NCBI GenBank assembly: GCA_024648695.1
Contig: JACAVV010000015.1
Location: 1 to 64,000 of the forward strand
Origin: Nitrospina sp.
GTDB lineage: Bacteria > Nitrospinota > Nitrospinia > Nitrospinales > JACRGP01
DNA length: 64,000 nucleotides
Direction of reading: 5' to 3'
The notes beneath the pieces are model-generated. The model was given only the letters and a program-made list of their open reading frames with translations, was not told where the DNA came from and did not search any database. Position numbers and translations under genes: made by a program. Below are positions 36,339-44,161 of this stretch, in pieces; the first letter of the stretch is position 1, and each line of letters starts with the position of its first letter.

Positions 36339-37212
36339 GGGTTGTTTCGGCTTTCACAAGATGATGTTTGCAAAAATGGACCAGGCCGTCGCAGACGTTC
36401 TTCATGAACTCCACATCCAGGGTATCCAGGGTATCTGTGGCCTTGTGATAATTTGGATTGCGAAAAAATGCTGTGTCCGTGAGCATCACTGCCGGGAGCC
36501 CCAGATCCCAGAAGGGTTTGTGATCGCTAAGGCCGACCTCCGGAAAATGGGTGCCGTCACCGGGCACCACCAGAATCTCCGAACCAAGACCAGGCACGTT
36601 TTGCTTGAACGATTGTAAAATGTCCGCTGATAATGTTTTGGAATTATCGTTACCCACCACTGCAATAAAATCACCGTGGTCGGGATAGACATCTTTCGGC
36701 ACGTAAGGAGGATAGTGTTGAGAACCCGGTTCTTCGTCACGGTAGCCAATCATCTCCAGCGAAATCATGCCTGTCAAATGTGTAGACTGGTCCCGAATCT
36801 GGCGAACGTGTTGATCGCTTCCGATGAACCCGTATTCTTCCAGGGTGTAACCGGCAAAAATCAGCGTTTGGTTGAGAGGCACATCACAAAGGCACCGTGC
36901 CAGCTCCAGCAGACCGGCCACCGCACTGGCGTTGTCGTCTGCTCCCGGAGACCCGGTCACCGAATCGTAGTGAGCGGCAATGATGAAGGTTCCGGAATCC
37001 TTGCCTTCCCCCGGTTTGGTTGCAAATATATTGAAACACTCGGAATTTTCAAAAAATACCGGGTCACGCGAAACACTCAAACCAAGCGACTGGAAATGGT
37101 CTGCGATATAATTTCCTGCGGCATCCAGCGCTGACGGAGACGTTTGATGATTTCTTTCGCCGACCAGTGCTTCGAGGTGCTTTAGCAGGGGGCCCGTTCC
37201 GGGACTTGACAT
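36331..37212 (-). CDS. M28-family zinc aminopeptidase-like protein
   Basis: Co-catalytic zinc peptidase of the M28 family (aminopeptidase Y/glutaminyl-peptide cyclotransferase-like). Metal and catalytic residues are visible: the HYDSVTGSPGADDNASA motif (His, Asp and bridging Asp), the general base pair in TLEEYGFIGS, and a late His in GLSDHKPFW. At 293 residues it is a single catalytic domain. No signal peptide is obvious, so it may be cytosolic. It is the first gene of a two-gene unit with the AsmA-like gene, whose start overlaps its stop by 8 bases. Confidence 0.88.
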   Translation of the reverse strand: MSSPGTGPLLKHLEALVGERNHQTSPSALDAAGNYIADHFQSLGLSVSRDPVFFENSECFNIFATKPGEGKDSGTFIIAAHYDSVTGSPGADDNASAVAGLLELARCLCDVPLNQTLIFAGYTLEEYGFIGSDQHVRQIRDQSTHLTGMISLEMIGYRDEEPGSQHYPPYVPKDVYPDHGDFIAVVGNDNSKTLSADILQSFKQNVPGLGSEILVVPGDGTHFPEVGLSDHKPFWDLGLPAVMLTDTAFFRNPNYHKATDTLDTLDVEFMKNVCDGLVHFCKHHLVKAETTHD

Positions 37213-37305
37213 AGACTCTAACTCTCTGATTTTTGAGGAGTTGTTAAGTTTTATCGCACGCTTTTAGCATTATAGAGGGAAACATTTTGCAGAGTCAAAA
37301 AATTG

Positions 37306-37334
37306 TTTACATTTTGCCGGGAACCGCTTAACAT
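37306..37334 (+). promoter_or_regulatory. Candidate sigma-70-type promoter
   Basis: TTTACA (37306-37311) and TAACAT (37329-37334) are separated by exactly 17 bases in the divergent region between the M28 gene and the next plus-strand gene. The expected start site falls at or next to the ATG at 37341, which would give a leaderless or near-leaderless message. No SD is seen before that ATG. Confidence 0.4.
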
Positions 37335-37340
37335 ACCGCC

Positions 37341-37658
37341 ATGTTGAAAGTGGAATGTCATTCTGGATATAAAGTCAATGAGCGGCCGATGGCGTTCAGT
37401 TTATTTGAGAATCGCTACAAAGTTGAAGAAATTGTCGACCGCTGGTTTGGAGAGGGAAGCAGTTATTTTAAAGTCCGGGCTGAAGATCAGAATATTTATT
37501 TGTTAAAATATGATCAAGGCCAGGACGTTTGGGATCTGGTATTTTTTCAAAATCCCCGGGTCGCAACTGTAATGAATACTCCGAATCTGGAGGCTAATCC
37601 CCCATCATCCTTTAGCTCCTCCAGAAACGAATCCGACCTTCCTCCCGTTTTGAATTAG
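37341..37658 (+). CDS. Small conserved hypothetical protein
   Basis: A 105-residue cytosolic protein. The N-terminal 75 residues resemble a small family found in several Gram-negative lineages, with the core pattern YKVNERPMAF, YKVEEIVDRWFGEGSSYFKVRAEDQNIYLLKYD and WDLVFF. It looks like a compact beta-sheet domain, and no enzymatic motif is evident. The C-terminal 30 residues are low-complexity Ser/Pro/Asn. The start at 37341 is preferred because the family pattern begins before the next Met. Function unknown. Confidence 0.75.
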   Translation: MLKVECHSGYKVNERPMAFSLFENRYKVEEIVDRWFGEGSSYFKVRAEDQNIYLLKYDQGQDVWDLVFFQNPRVATVMNTPNLEANPPSSFSSSRNESDLPPVLN

Positions 37659-37755
37659 GGAACCCATAGCATCGCGAAAGGGACATTGCGAATGGCCTTT
37701 TCCGCACCATAAGCTCACGTATCCTGTGAAGTTATGCAGGCCGTTTTTTCAGACC

Positions 37756-38430
37756 ATGCCAAATCCAACCATGAACACAGCCGTGAACCAATTTGTGGGT
37801 CAACGCCGCAAAATGGTTGAAGAATACGTTCTCAACCGCGGGATCAAAAACTTCCGTCTGGCCGAAGCAATGAGCCGGGTACCGCGCCACTACTTTGTTC
37901 AGGAATCCTTGCAACACAGGGCGTACGGCGATTCACCGTTGCCCATTGGCCAAAATCAAACCATCTCGCAACCCTACGAGATTGCCCGCATGACCGATGC
38001 TCTCAACCTGACCGGCTCCGAATGGGTGCTGGAAATAGGCACGGGATCGGGATACCAAACGGCAATCCTTGCGGAGATGGCAGAAAAGGTATTCACCATC
38101 GAGCGGATCAAATCGATTGCTTCCGCCGCCCACAAGCGTCTGGACGCATTGGGCTACATGAACATCGTCTACAAAATATTCGATGGCACCTACGGTTGGC
38201 TCGACCAGGGTCCGTTCGACGCCATATTGATCACCGCCGCAGGACCGGAAATCCCTTCCATCCTGATCGGCCAACTGAAAGATGGCGGTCGGCTGGTTTC
38301 GCCGGTGGGTGAAAAGAATCAGGAACTCATTCTGTTGCAAAAGCAAGGCGACCAAACCAGTCGACAATCCCTGGGCGAATGTTCCTTTGTCCCCCTCATA
38401 GGAAAATACGGCATCCGACCCCCGGCCTAG
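37756..38430 (+). CDS. pcm: Protein-L-isoaspartate O-methyltransferase
   Basis: Repairs damaged proteins by methylating L-isoaspartyl residues with SAM. Family segments are clear: MSRVPRHYFVQESLQHRAYGDSPLPIGQNQTISQPYEIA, the SAM loop LEIGTGSGYQTAILAE, VFTIER, and the late ILITAAGPEIP and GGRLVSPVG. The start is ambiguous between GTG 37726, ATG 37756 and ATG 37771, with no strong SD. I list 37756, which gives 224 residues, near the usual 210-220. Confidence 0.94.
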   Translation: MPNPTMNTAVNQFVGQRRKMVEEYVLNRGIKNFRLAEAMSRVPRHYFVQESLQHRAYGDSPLPIGQNQTISQPYEIARMTDALNLTGSEWVLEIGTGSGYQTAILAEMAEKVFTIERIKSIASAAHKRLDALGYMNIVYKIFDGTYGWLDQGPFDAILITAAGPEIPSILIGQLKDGGRLVSPVGEKNQELILLQKQGDQTSRQSLGECSFVPLIGKYGIRPPA

Positions 38431-39110
38431 GCCCTGGATAGAAATGCGGCTAAGGGGCTACACTAAGAATATAATCGATTGACGTATATTGACTCGAGTT
38501 ATGGATAAGGAGAATTTTACTCTCCTGTGGGTTTAGATTTGGCATTCATGAATGGCGATGACGGCGCTCATCAGGGCGGTTGAGAGTTTCTTAATATCCC
38601 TGCTTCCATGAAAAAATGAAAACGACAACCTTACCCAGGGAAAGTTGTCTTCCATTTCGATTATCTTGACCATTATCGATTTACTTTCAAAGAAGCTTTA
38701 GAGTTTAAAACCTCCTTTAAATTTCCATTGAAAACCTTCTTTGGGCTTGATACTGATCATCCGGGAGAAATTCATTTTTCACCCGATTAAATCGATTTCC
38801 TGGAAATTAAAACTGCAACCCTGGCCAATGAACCAACACCCTGACCACCATCAAACGGACAATGGACCTTGTAAAAAAATTTGGATATCAAATACTATAC
38901 ATTGGTTTCCGGAAATTTTACCTAAAAAATGCTATTGAATTTTAATTAATTGGGATATGGGGTTCTTAATGGTGACATAACCCGCGGGATAGAGGAAAGC
39001 TTAAAATCCGTTTTTTGGGTTGGTCAGGTTTTTTTATCCTGATTTATAATAGAAGGATCGTTGGCATTTCAAATCAATTGGTGAAACCTGCAATAACCTG
39101 GAGTTTAATC
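38431..39110. other. Gene-poor intergenic region
   Basis: About 680 bases with no intact gene. The middle (about 38533-38810) reads on the minus strand as a protein-like sequence interrupted by stop codons, listed separately as a possible decayed gene. The part from 38810 to 39110 is AT-rich and should hold the promoter of the Rap1a/Tai-like gene. No RNA gene or clear hairpin was recognised. Confidence 0.45.
38533..38775 (-). pseudogene. Possible decayed small gene
   Basis: One minus-strand frame reads from ATG 38775 (MNFSRMISIKPKEGFQWKF...) through a single in-frame TAA into a 46-residue segment beginning at ATG 38673 (MVKIIEMEDNFPWVRLSF...) and ending HECQI at 38533. The second segment has natural-looking composition, with PWVRLSFSFFHGSRDIKKL faintly resembling the C-terminal end of class V aminotransferases. 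The same frame continues upstream with further stops, which suggests decay. It could also be chance, or a real 46-residue protein. Confidence 0.28.
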
Positions 39111-39494
39111 ATGTACCGAAAAATCCCCCTATGGATTCCGGGATTCATTCTCGGAATTTTAATAATGGTTCAACCAGCCTGGGCTGAAGATTTAAGAGGA
39201 TTCAAACTGCTGGACTTTTGCACCAGTGAGGATATCGTGGCCGAAGGGATTTGCCTGGGTTATATCGGAGGAGTTCTCAATTCGGTTCAACTTTTTGAGC
39301 CCAATGGATTGGTAACCCTTAACCGGAATACTGAGGCTCCGGTTCCGCAACTTTGTGATACTCAGGCTTCCTGGCAACCGAGCAGTGTTCATGTGGCCCA
39401 GTGGTTGGAAGACCATCCCGGTAATTTGAATAAAAGTGCCGTGTTTCTGATTTTAAAAGCGATTGAAGATTTTCAATCGCCTTGTCAAAAGTGA
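39111..39494 (+). CDS. Secreted Rap1a/Tai-like small protein
   Basis: A 127-residue exported protein. Residues 1-24 are a signal peptide ending QPAWA. The mature part follows the Rap1a/Tai family layout: G-x-x-L-L-D-F-C, ICLGYIGGVLNS, a Cys-containing middle (QLCDTQ), the QWLEDHPGNLNKSA segment and a final Cys (QSPC), giving four cysteines that may form two disulfides. In Serratia, Rap1a-type proteins are immunity factors against type VI effectors. No effector or secretion gene is seen here. Start 39111 is chosen for the signal peptide and GGAG 9 bases upstream. Confidence 0.75.
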   Translation: MYRKIPLWIPGFILGILIMVQPAWAEDLRGFKLLDFCTSEDIVAEGICLGYIGGVLNSVQLFEPNGLVTLNRNTEAPVPQLCDTQASWQPSSVHVAQWLEDHPGNLNKSAVFLILKAIEDFQSPCQK

Positions 39495-39502
39495 GGTGAG
39501 GA

Positions 39503-40405
39503 TTATTTTTTGTTGCTTGCTACGGTTCCGCGTTCTCTAAAACTTTTGAGGGCTTCGGTTTCACGCATTTCCAGATGCTTGAAAATCTTCTTCAGGTTGA
39601 CATGCACTTGCGGGTCATTATCTTTAATGGCTATCGCGGTCCAGTAGCGGTTGACGGCATGTTCAAAATGCTGGTCCTGGGCATAGAGGTCTCCCAGCTT
39701 GGCAAAAACTTCCTGCCGGTCGGGTTGTAAAACGGAGACCCGTTCCAACATATCAATAGCCTGAGAAGTTTTTCCGGTTCGCATATAATCTTCCGCCAGG
39801 GTCTCGTAGAAAATGGGGACTTCTTTATCAATTTCGATGGCTTTCAATATATGCGTTTCCCCTAAATGTGGACGGCTTTGTTTGATGTACAACCGTCCCA
39901 GGCGGAAATGGCTTACGGCGTGTTGTGGATCAATGGCCAGTGCTTTTTCGTAATACCCCCTGGCCTCGGCCAGTTTGTCCATTCGTTCCATGTATTCTCC
40001 CAAAATGCTACTGGGATTGGGGTTGTCCGGATTCGCATCCATTGCGAGTCGCAGGGTTTCAAAAGCGGTTTCTTTGGAGCCTTGAGTGTAGTGAATCGCC
40101 GCCATGTTGATACGGCTGTTGGTGTCTTCAGTTTGTTGCAGGACTTCCTGGTACAGTCCCAGCGCTCCATCGAATTTTTTTTGATCCTGATAGGCCACGG
40201 CAAGGTTGTACTTGGCAAAGGTGTCATTGGGATCCTGCCTCAGCGCCAGTTTGTATTCATCAATGGAATCGGCCAGTTTGCCTTCATCGTACAGGGCTAC
40301 GCCTCGATTGAAATGACTTTCCACGGGGCTTGGACCCACACAACCTGCGAGCATGCCCAAACAGGCAACACCTATTCCAATACCCAGAAGGTTCCGGATC
40401 TTCAT
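39503..40405 (-). CDS. TPR-repeat lipoprotein
   Basis: A lipid-anchored protein of 300 residues with about seven tetratricopeptide repeats. The lipobox LAGC follows MKIRNLLGIGIGVACLGM. TPR units start with HFNRGVALYDEGKLADSIDEY and continue at roughly 34-residue intervals (AKYNLAVAYQDQKKFDGAL, and so on). It probably scaffolds envelope proteins. It is the last gene of the run phosphatase-kinase-STAS-mlaE-mlaF-mlaD, suggesting a role with the Mla transporter. An upstream GTG at 40444, with AGGTG before it, would add 13 residues. I prefer the ATG because it gives a normal signal sequence. Confidence 0.88.
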   Translation of the reverse strand: MKIRNLLGIGIGVACLGMLAGCVGPSPVESHFNRGVALYDEGKLADSIDEYKLALRQDPNDTFAKYNLAVAYQDQKKFDGALGLYQEVLQQTEDTNSRINMAAIHYTQGSKETAFETLRLAMDANPDNPNPSSILGEYMERMDKLAEARGYYEKALAIDPQHAVSHFRLGRLYIKQSRPHLGETHILKAIEIDKEVPIFYETLAEDYMRTGKTSQAIDMLERVSVLQPDRQEVFAKLGDLYAQDQHFEHAVNRYWTAIAIKDNDPQVHVNLKKIFKHLEMRETEALKSFRERGTVASNKK

Positions 40406-40457
40406 ATTCGGTTTGGAAATTTTATAACTGAAACCTGTGGCCACGGGTCACCTGCAC

Positions 40458-41585
40458 TTATTCTTCGTAAGAGCTTTTGTCCAACCGCCTCATACGGATC
40501 GGATCGTTGCCTGAATACACCGGTTGCCACTGGTTTTCCGGAGCAGAACGCTCGTCGGATTTGCGCACCAGTTTCCAGGGATTGCGTTCGATGTCGGCAG
40601 AAAAACTTTTAATGTGCGCGGTGGTCTCTTTGAGGTTTTTGACCACCTCTAACATGTTACGCCGGTTTTCAAGCAAAATACCATTGGTTTGCTGAAGCGT
40701 GGAATCCAGATTGGCCATCACCGATTGCGCCTTGCCGCTAATCTTGCGTGCATCGGTTTCCACATGCCGAACAAAACTTGTGACCCCCGGCCGATTGTCC
40801 GCCATCAACAGTTCCACTTCGCGGGTCAGGTTTTGCGTTTGTTCGATGATGGTGTGGATGTTTTGTTCTTTTTCAGTCAATAGTTTGTTGGTTCTATTGG
40901 TGATGTCCCGCACGTTGTGAATGACTTTACGGATTTCCCCTTTATCCTTGTCCATCAAATGGGCCAGTTCCGCTGAAACTTTGGCCATGTTTTTCAGGTT
41001 CTTTTTCAACCAGACCGTGTTGTCTTCCACCAAATGGTCCACGTTTACCAGGGAGTGCTGGACCATTTTCAGTGTGTGTTTGGATTCGACAATAAGGGTT
41101 TCGGAAAGGTCGGTGAAGCGTTGAATCTGGGCTACAAAATTTTCCATAATGTCGCCCACCTGATCGAACTCAAAAGAGTCCTGCCCTAACAACGTCTCGC
41201 CACTTGCGAGTTCCTTGGCCTTGGAGGTCCCTGGGCGAATTTCTATATACAAGCCGCCCATCAAACCGGCGGTTTTGATCATGGCGGTCGAGTTTTGCCT
41301 CAAATGTATTTTCGGATTCACTTCAGTAACCACTGCCACCCGGTCGCGGCCTGTGGGATCGGCTTCCATCAATTGGATGTCTTTCACGCGACCTACATCT
41401 AACCCGGCGTATCTGACAGGAGCACCGATATCCAGTCCGCCCGTAAAATTGAAGATGATCTTTAACTGGCGTTTTTCATCAAAACTATCCTGCACGTTGC
41501 CCAGAAAAAACACGAACACAACCATGACAACAAAACTGAGGCACACGAAAAACCCTGCTTTTACTTCAGATGATCGGTATTCCAT
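40458..41585 (-). CDS. mlaD: MCE-domain periplasmic lipid-transport protein (MlaD-like)
   Basis: Substrate-binding MCE protein of an Mla-type phospholipid transporter. One N-terminal membrane helix (about 10-32, KAGFFVCLSFVVMVVFVFFLG) anchors it, followed by the MCE domain (about 37-115, IIFNFTGGLDIGAPVRYAGLDVGRVKDIQL). The long C-terminal part (about 130-340) is helical with heptad-like spacing, longer than E. coli MlaD (183 residues), as in MCE proteins that form a tunnel or needle. It starts one base after the mlaF stop, so the genes are one operon. Confidence 0.93.
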   Translation of the reverse strand: MEYRSSEVKAGFFVCLSFVVMVVFVFFLGNVQDSFDEKRQLKIIFNFTGGLDIGAPVRYAGLDVGRVKDIQLMEADPTGRDRVAVVTEVNPKIHLRQNSTAMIKTAGLMGGLYIEIRPGTSKAKELASGETLLGQDSFEFDQVGDIMENFVAQIQRFTDLSETLIVESKHTLKMVQHSLVNVDHLVEDNTVWLKKNLKNMAKVSAELAHLMDKDKGEIRKVIHNVRDITNRTNKLLTEKEQNIHTIIEQTQNLTREVELLMADNRPGVTSFVRHVETDARKISGKAQSVMANLDSTLQQTNGILLENRRNMLEVVKNLKETTAHIKSFSADIERNPWKLVRKSDERSAPENQWQPVYSGNDPIRMRRLDKSSYEE

Positions 41586-41586
41586 A

Positions 41587-42393
41587 TCAGTACAGGCTCA
41601 TTTCTTTAAGTTCTTCCCCATAATCCTTCTGGGATTTGCTGAACGGTATGGGGCCGTCGGGACTGCCGTTAATGAATTGTAGGACTCTTGAATCCTGGCT
41701 GTTACGAATCTCTTCAGGGTTTCCTTCGGCGATGATTTTTCCTTTAAACAACATGATGATTTTATCGGAAATCCTCATGGCGCTCGGAAGCTCGTGAGTC
41801 ACCACAATGGAGGTGATTCCCATTTTTCGACTCAAGTCTATCATCAATTTGTCGATAACACCGATTGAAATAGGATCAAGTCCGGCAGAAGGTTCGTCGT
41901 AAAAAACGATTTTTGGGTCCAAAGAAATTGCTCGCGCCAGGGCTATGCGTTTTAACATTCCGCCGCTCAATTGCGCAGGCTTCAAATGCTCGCATCCACG
42001 CAAGCCCACCATTTCCAGTTTCATTGTCACCATGATCTTGATGGTGCTCATGGGAAGTTCAGTGTGTTCCCTCAAAGGCAATGCCACATTGTCTTCCACG
42101 GTCATGGAGTTGAACAGGGCACCGCTTTGAAACAGAATCCCGAATTTTTTGCGCACTTCGTTCATCTGCTCATTGTTCATTTTGGTGATGTCTTCCCCAT
42201 CGATAATGATTTTCCCGGAATCGGGTTTGTAGGCACCGATGAGATGGCGAAGCACAGTACTTTTTCCGCTTCCACTGCCGCCGATAATCGAGGTGATTTT
42301 CCCGCGTTCGAAATCCGCACTGAAATTGTCGAGGACCTGAATGCGCTTGGCCCCTTCACCAAATGATTTAGAAATGTTAGTGACGGATATCAT
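41587..42393 (-). CDS. mlaF: ABC transporter ATPase (MlaF-like)
   Basis: Cytosolic ATPase driving the Mla lipid transporter. The nucleotide-binding motifs are complete: Walker A GGSGSGKST, signature LSGGMLKRIALARA, Walker B IVFYDEPSAGLDP and the switch His in VVTHELPSA. At 268 residues it matches MlaF. The C-terminal tail (GSPDGPIPFSKSQKDYGEEL) is typical of MlaF, where it contacts MlaB-type STAS proteins in E. coli. It starts 3 bases after the mlaE stop. Confidence 0.95.
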   Translation of the reverse strand: MISVTNISKSFGEGAKRIQVLDNFSADFERGKITSIIGGSGSGKSTVLRHLIGAYKPDSGKIIIDGEDITKMNNEQMNEVRKKFGILFQSGALFNSMTVEDNVALPLREHTELPMSTIKIMVTMKLEMVGLRGCEHLKPAQLSGGMLKRIALARAISLDPKIVFYDEPSAGLDPISIGVIDKLMIDLSRKMGITSIVVTHELPSAMRISDKIIMLFKGKIIAEGNPEEIRNSQDSRVLQFINGSPDGPIPFSKSQKDYGEELKEMSLY

Positions 42394-42396
42394 GAG

Positions 42397-43203
42397 CTAT
42401 GTGAAAAAGAAAAAAATTGCTGTAAAAAATAAATCGGCGATGATGATAAGGATCATCGAAACCACCACCGAAGACCGCGTGTTCTGTCCGACTTTTTCTG
42501 CTCCCCCTTCAATCACGAAAGCCAGGTAACTGCCCACCATCACGATGATCCCGGCAAACACGATGCTTTTGATGATTCCGGAAACGAAGTCCTTCAACTG
42601 CATCCGGTCCAGCGAATTATCAATATAAGGTGTGGGGTCGATTCCTAAAGTGGTCACGCCAATGAAGAATCCCCCCAATATTCCCATCAGGTCCGCCATC
42701 ACCGTCAAGCACGGGAGCATGATGAGGATAGCCAAAAAACGCGGCGTGATCAAGAATTTTACGGGATTGAGGGCCATCGTTTCCAAGGCGAGGATTTCGT
42801 CGGAAACTTTCATGGTGCCCATTTCGGCGGTGAAGGAAGCGCCCACACGGCCCGCCATAACCAGCGCAGTCATCAAAGGGCCTAATTCACGGGTGACGGC
42901 CACACCTACCAGGGCGCCTACAAATTCCAAAGCGCCCAACTGCTCCAACTGGTAAGCGGTCTGAAAAGCAAGAATGACGCCGATCAAAAACGCCACCAGA
43001 AATACGATGACGGTAGACTTGACGCCCACTTCCTCCATTTGCACCCAAACGGGTCCCCATTTATTGGGTTTTCCCTTCAACGGCTCAATGAAGGAACAAT
43101 ACAGGGTTTCCCGGGTCAGAAACCAGATCCCGCTAACTTCTTTTAAAAAAGTTTCGGCGCTATCCTTAAGCTCAAACCCTTTTCGTCCGATAGAACCAAA
43201 CAA
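42397..43203 (-). CDS. mlaE: Mla-type permease (MlaE-like)
   Basis: Inner-membrane permease of the phospholipid ABC transporter. It has five to six membrane segments. The conserved family stretch runs from GALEFVGALVGVAVTRELGPLMTALVMAGRVGASFTAEMGTMKVSDEI through to ALETMALNPVKFLITPRFLA, where the coupling helix with conserved Glu and Arg residues is seen. At 268 residues it matches MlaE. The interval of 160 bases before it (43204-43363) separates it from the STAS gene in the same direction and holds no gene. Confidence 0.95.
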   Translation of the reverse strand: MFGSIGRKGFELKDSAETFLKEVSGIWFLTRETLYCSFIEPLKGKPNKWGPVWVQMEEVGVKSTVIVFLVAFLIGVILAFQTAYQLEQLGALEFVGALVGVAVTRELGPLMTALVMAGRVGASFTAEMGTMKVSDEILALETMALNPVKFLITPRFLAILIMLPCLTVMADLMGILGGFFIGVTTLGIDPTPYIDNSLDRMQLKDFVSGIIKSIVFAGIIVMVGSYLAFVIEGGAEKVGQNTRSSVVVSMILIIIADLFFTAIFFFFT

Positions 43204-43363
43204 AATCGTTTCCTATGGAAAGGTGCTACCCAAATTTTTTAATAGTACAAAGGAAAAATTGTTTTTTCTACCCGCCAACGACTTTCTGGCCGGTCCAGCG
43301 AGTGGAGTGGAGCTTGATAAATAAAGGAGGGCAGAAAACGAGTGACTGCGTTGTGAGCCTCCC

Positions 43364-43705
43364 CTAAACTCCCGCCAAAGCCTGTTCTTTCGTTTCGAAG
43401 GTTTCAAATACTGGAAGCAGTCTAGCGATTTCAAACACATCTTTAACGCCATCGGAAAGGCCGACCAGGCGAAATTTGTTTTTACTGCTGTGGCTCCATT
43501 GCAAACCTTCAACCAGGGTGGCAATCCCGGAACTATCTATATAGGGGACTCCGGAAAGGTCTACAATCACCGCTTTCTGGTTCTTTTTAAAAAGGGAAGA
43601 TAACTGGTCGCGCACTTGCGGGGACGAGTTCATATCCATATCCCCCTGGATGGCCAATGTCACCACACCATTTGGGTTTTCGTTAGTTTTGAAATCGATA
43701 CTCAT
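43364..43705 (-). CDS. STAS-domain anti-sigma factor antagonist
   Basis: A 113-residue STAS protein of the RsbV/SpoIIAA type. The phosphorylation site is intact: D57-S58-S59-G60 within VDLSGVPYIDSSGIATL, with S58 the expected phosphoserine. It would bind the adjacent HATPase kinase when unphosphorylated. The next gene downstream is mlaE, and in E. coli the STAS protein MlaB binds MlaF, so this protein could instead (or also) act on the transporter. The MlaB-type interface cannot be judged without a structure model. Confidence 0.88.
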   Translation of the reverse strand: MSIDFKTNENPNGVVTLAIQGDMDMNSSPQVRDQLSSLFKKNQKAVIVDLSGVPYIDSSGIATLVEGLQWSHSSKNKFRLVGLSDGVKDVFEIARLLPVFETFETKEQALAGV

Positions 43706-43723
43706 TGCAAAACCTTCTTGTTG

Positions 43724-44161
43724 CTACTCATTAGTACAAGATTGTGAGAACGCCGATCGCAGGTTTTTGGTCATTATCAGCAGGGTTCCTTTTTCGCTTT
43801 CAGTACAATATTCCACGGAATCCATGATCTCGTTTATGAAATAGGTGCCTAATCCTCCAGGACGCACATCATCCAGATGCCTGGGCTTGATTTTTTGTAC
43901 GTCACATTTTTTACCATAGTCACGGATTTTAACAACAAATTGATCTTCGTCAATAGAATAGGATATTTCTATAGGACTTTCACAATTGCCACCGTAACCG
44001 TATTTAATTACGTTGGAACAGGCTTCGTCAACACAAAGTACCAGTTTGCGGATCAGGCTTTCCGGAATTTCGTGGAAAGACAACAAATGGTTCAACACCG
44101 TGCGCGATAGTTTCAAATATTTTGAATCGCTGGGGATGGTGAGTTGTATAGGTTGTTTCAT
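43724..44161 (-). CDS. RsbW/SpoIIAB-like serine kinase (anti-sigma factor type)
   Basis: A 145-residue GHKL-type ATPase of the anti-sigma factor family. The N box is E46-A-C-S-N50 in VDEACSNVIKYGY. The Mg/ATP motifs are IRDYGKKCD and RPGGLGTYFINEIMD. It should phosphorylate the STAS protein encoded 18 bases downstream and sequester a sigma factor or other partner. No sigma factor gene is in the neighbourhood, so the final target is open. It overlaps the phosphatase gene by 4 bases. Confidence 0.9.
   Translation of the reverse strand: MKQPIQLTIPSDSKYLKLSRTVLNHLLSFHEIPESLIRKLVLCVDEACSNVIKYGYGGNCESPIEISYSIDEDQFVVKIRDYGKKCDVQKIKPRHLDDVRPGGLGTYFINEIMDSVEYCTESEKGTLLIMTKNLRSAFSQSCTNE

Noticed and set aside
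38741-38938. Plus-strand open frame of 65 codons in the gap after pcm
   Set aside because: No ribosome site or motif; overlaps the more protein-like minus-strand remnant and is too weak to support.
43204-43363. Possible small gene between the STAS gene and mlaE
   Set aside because: The 160-base interval has no ribosome binding site plus start with a natural-looking product on either strand.
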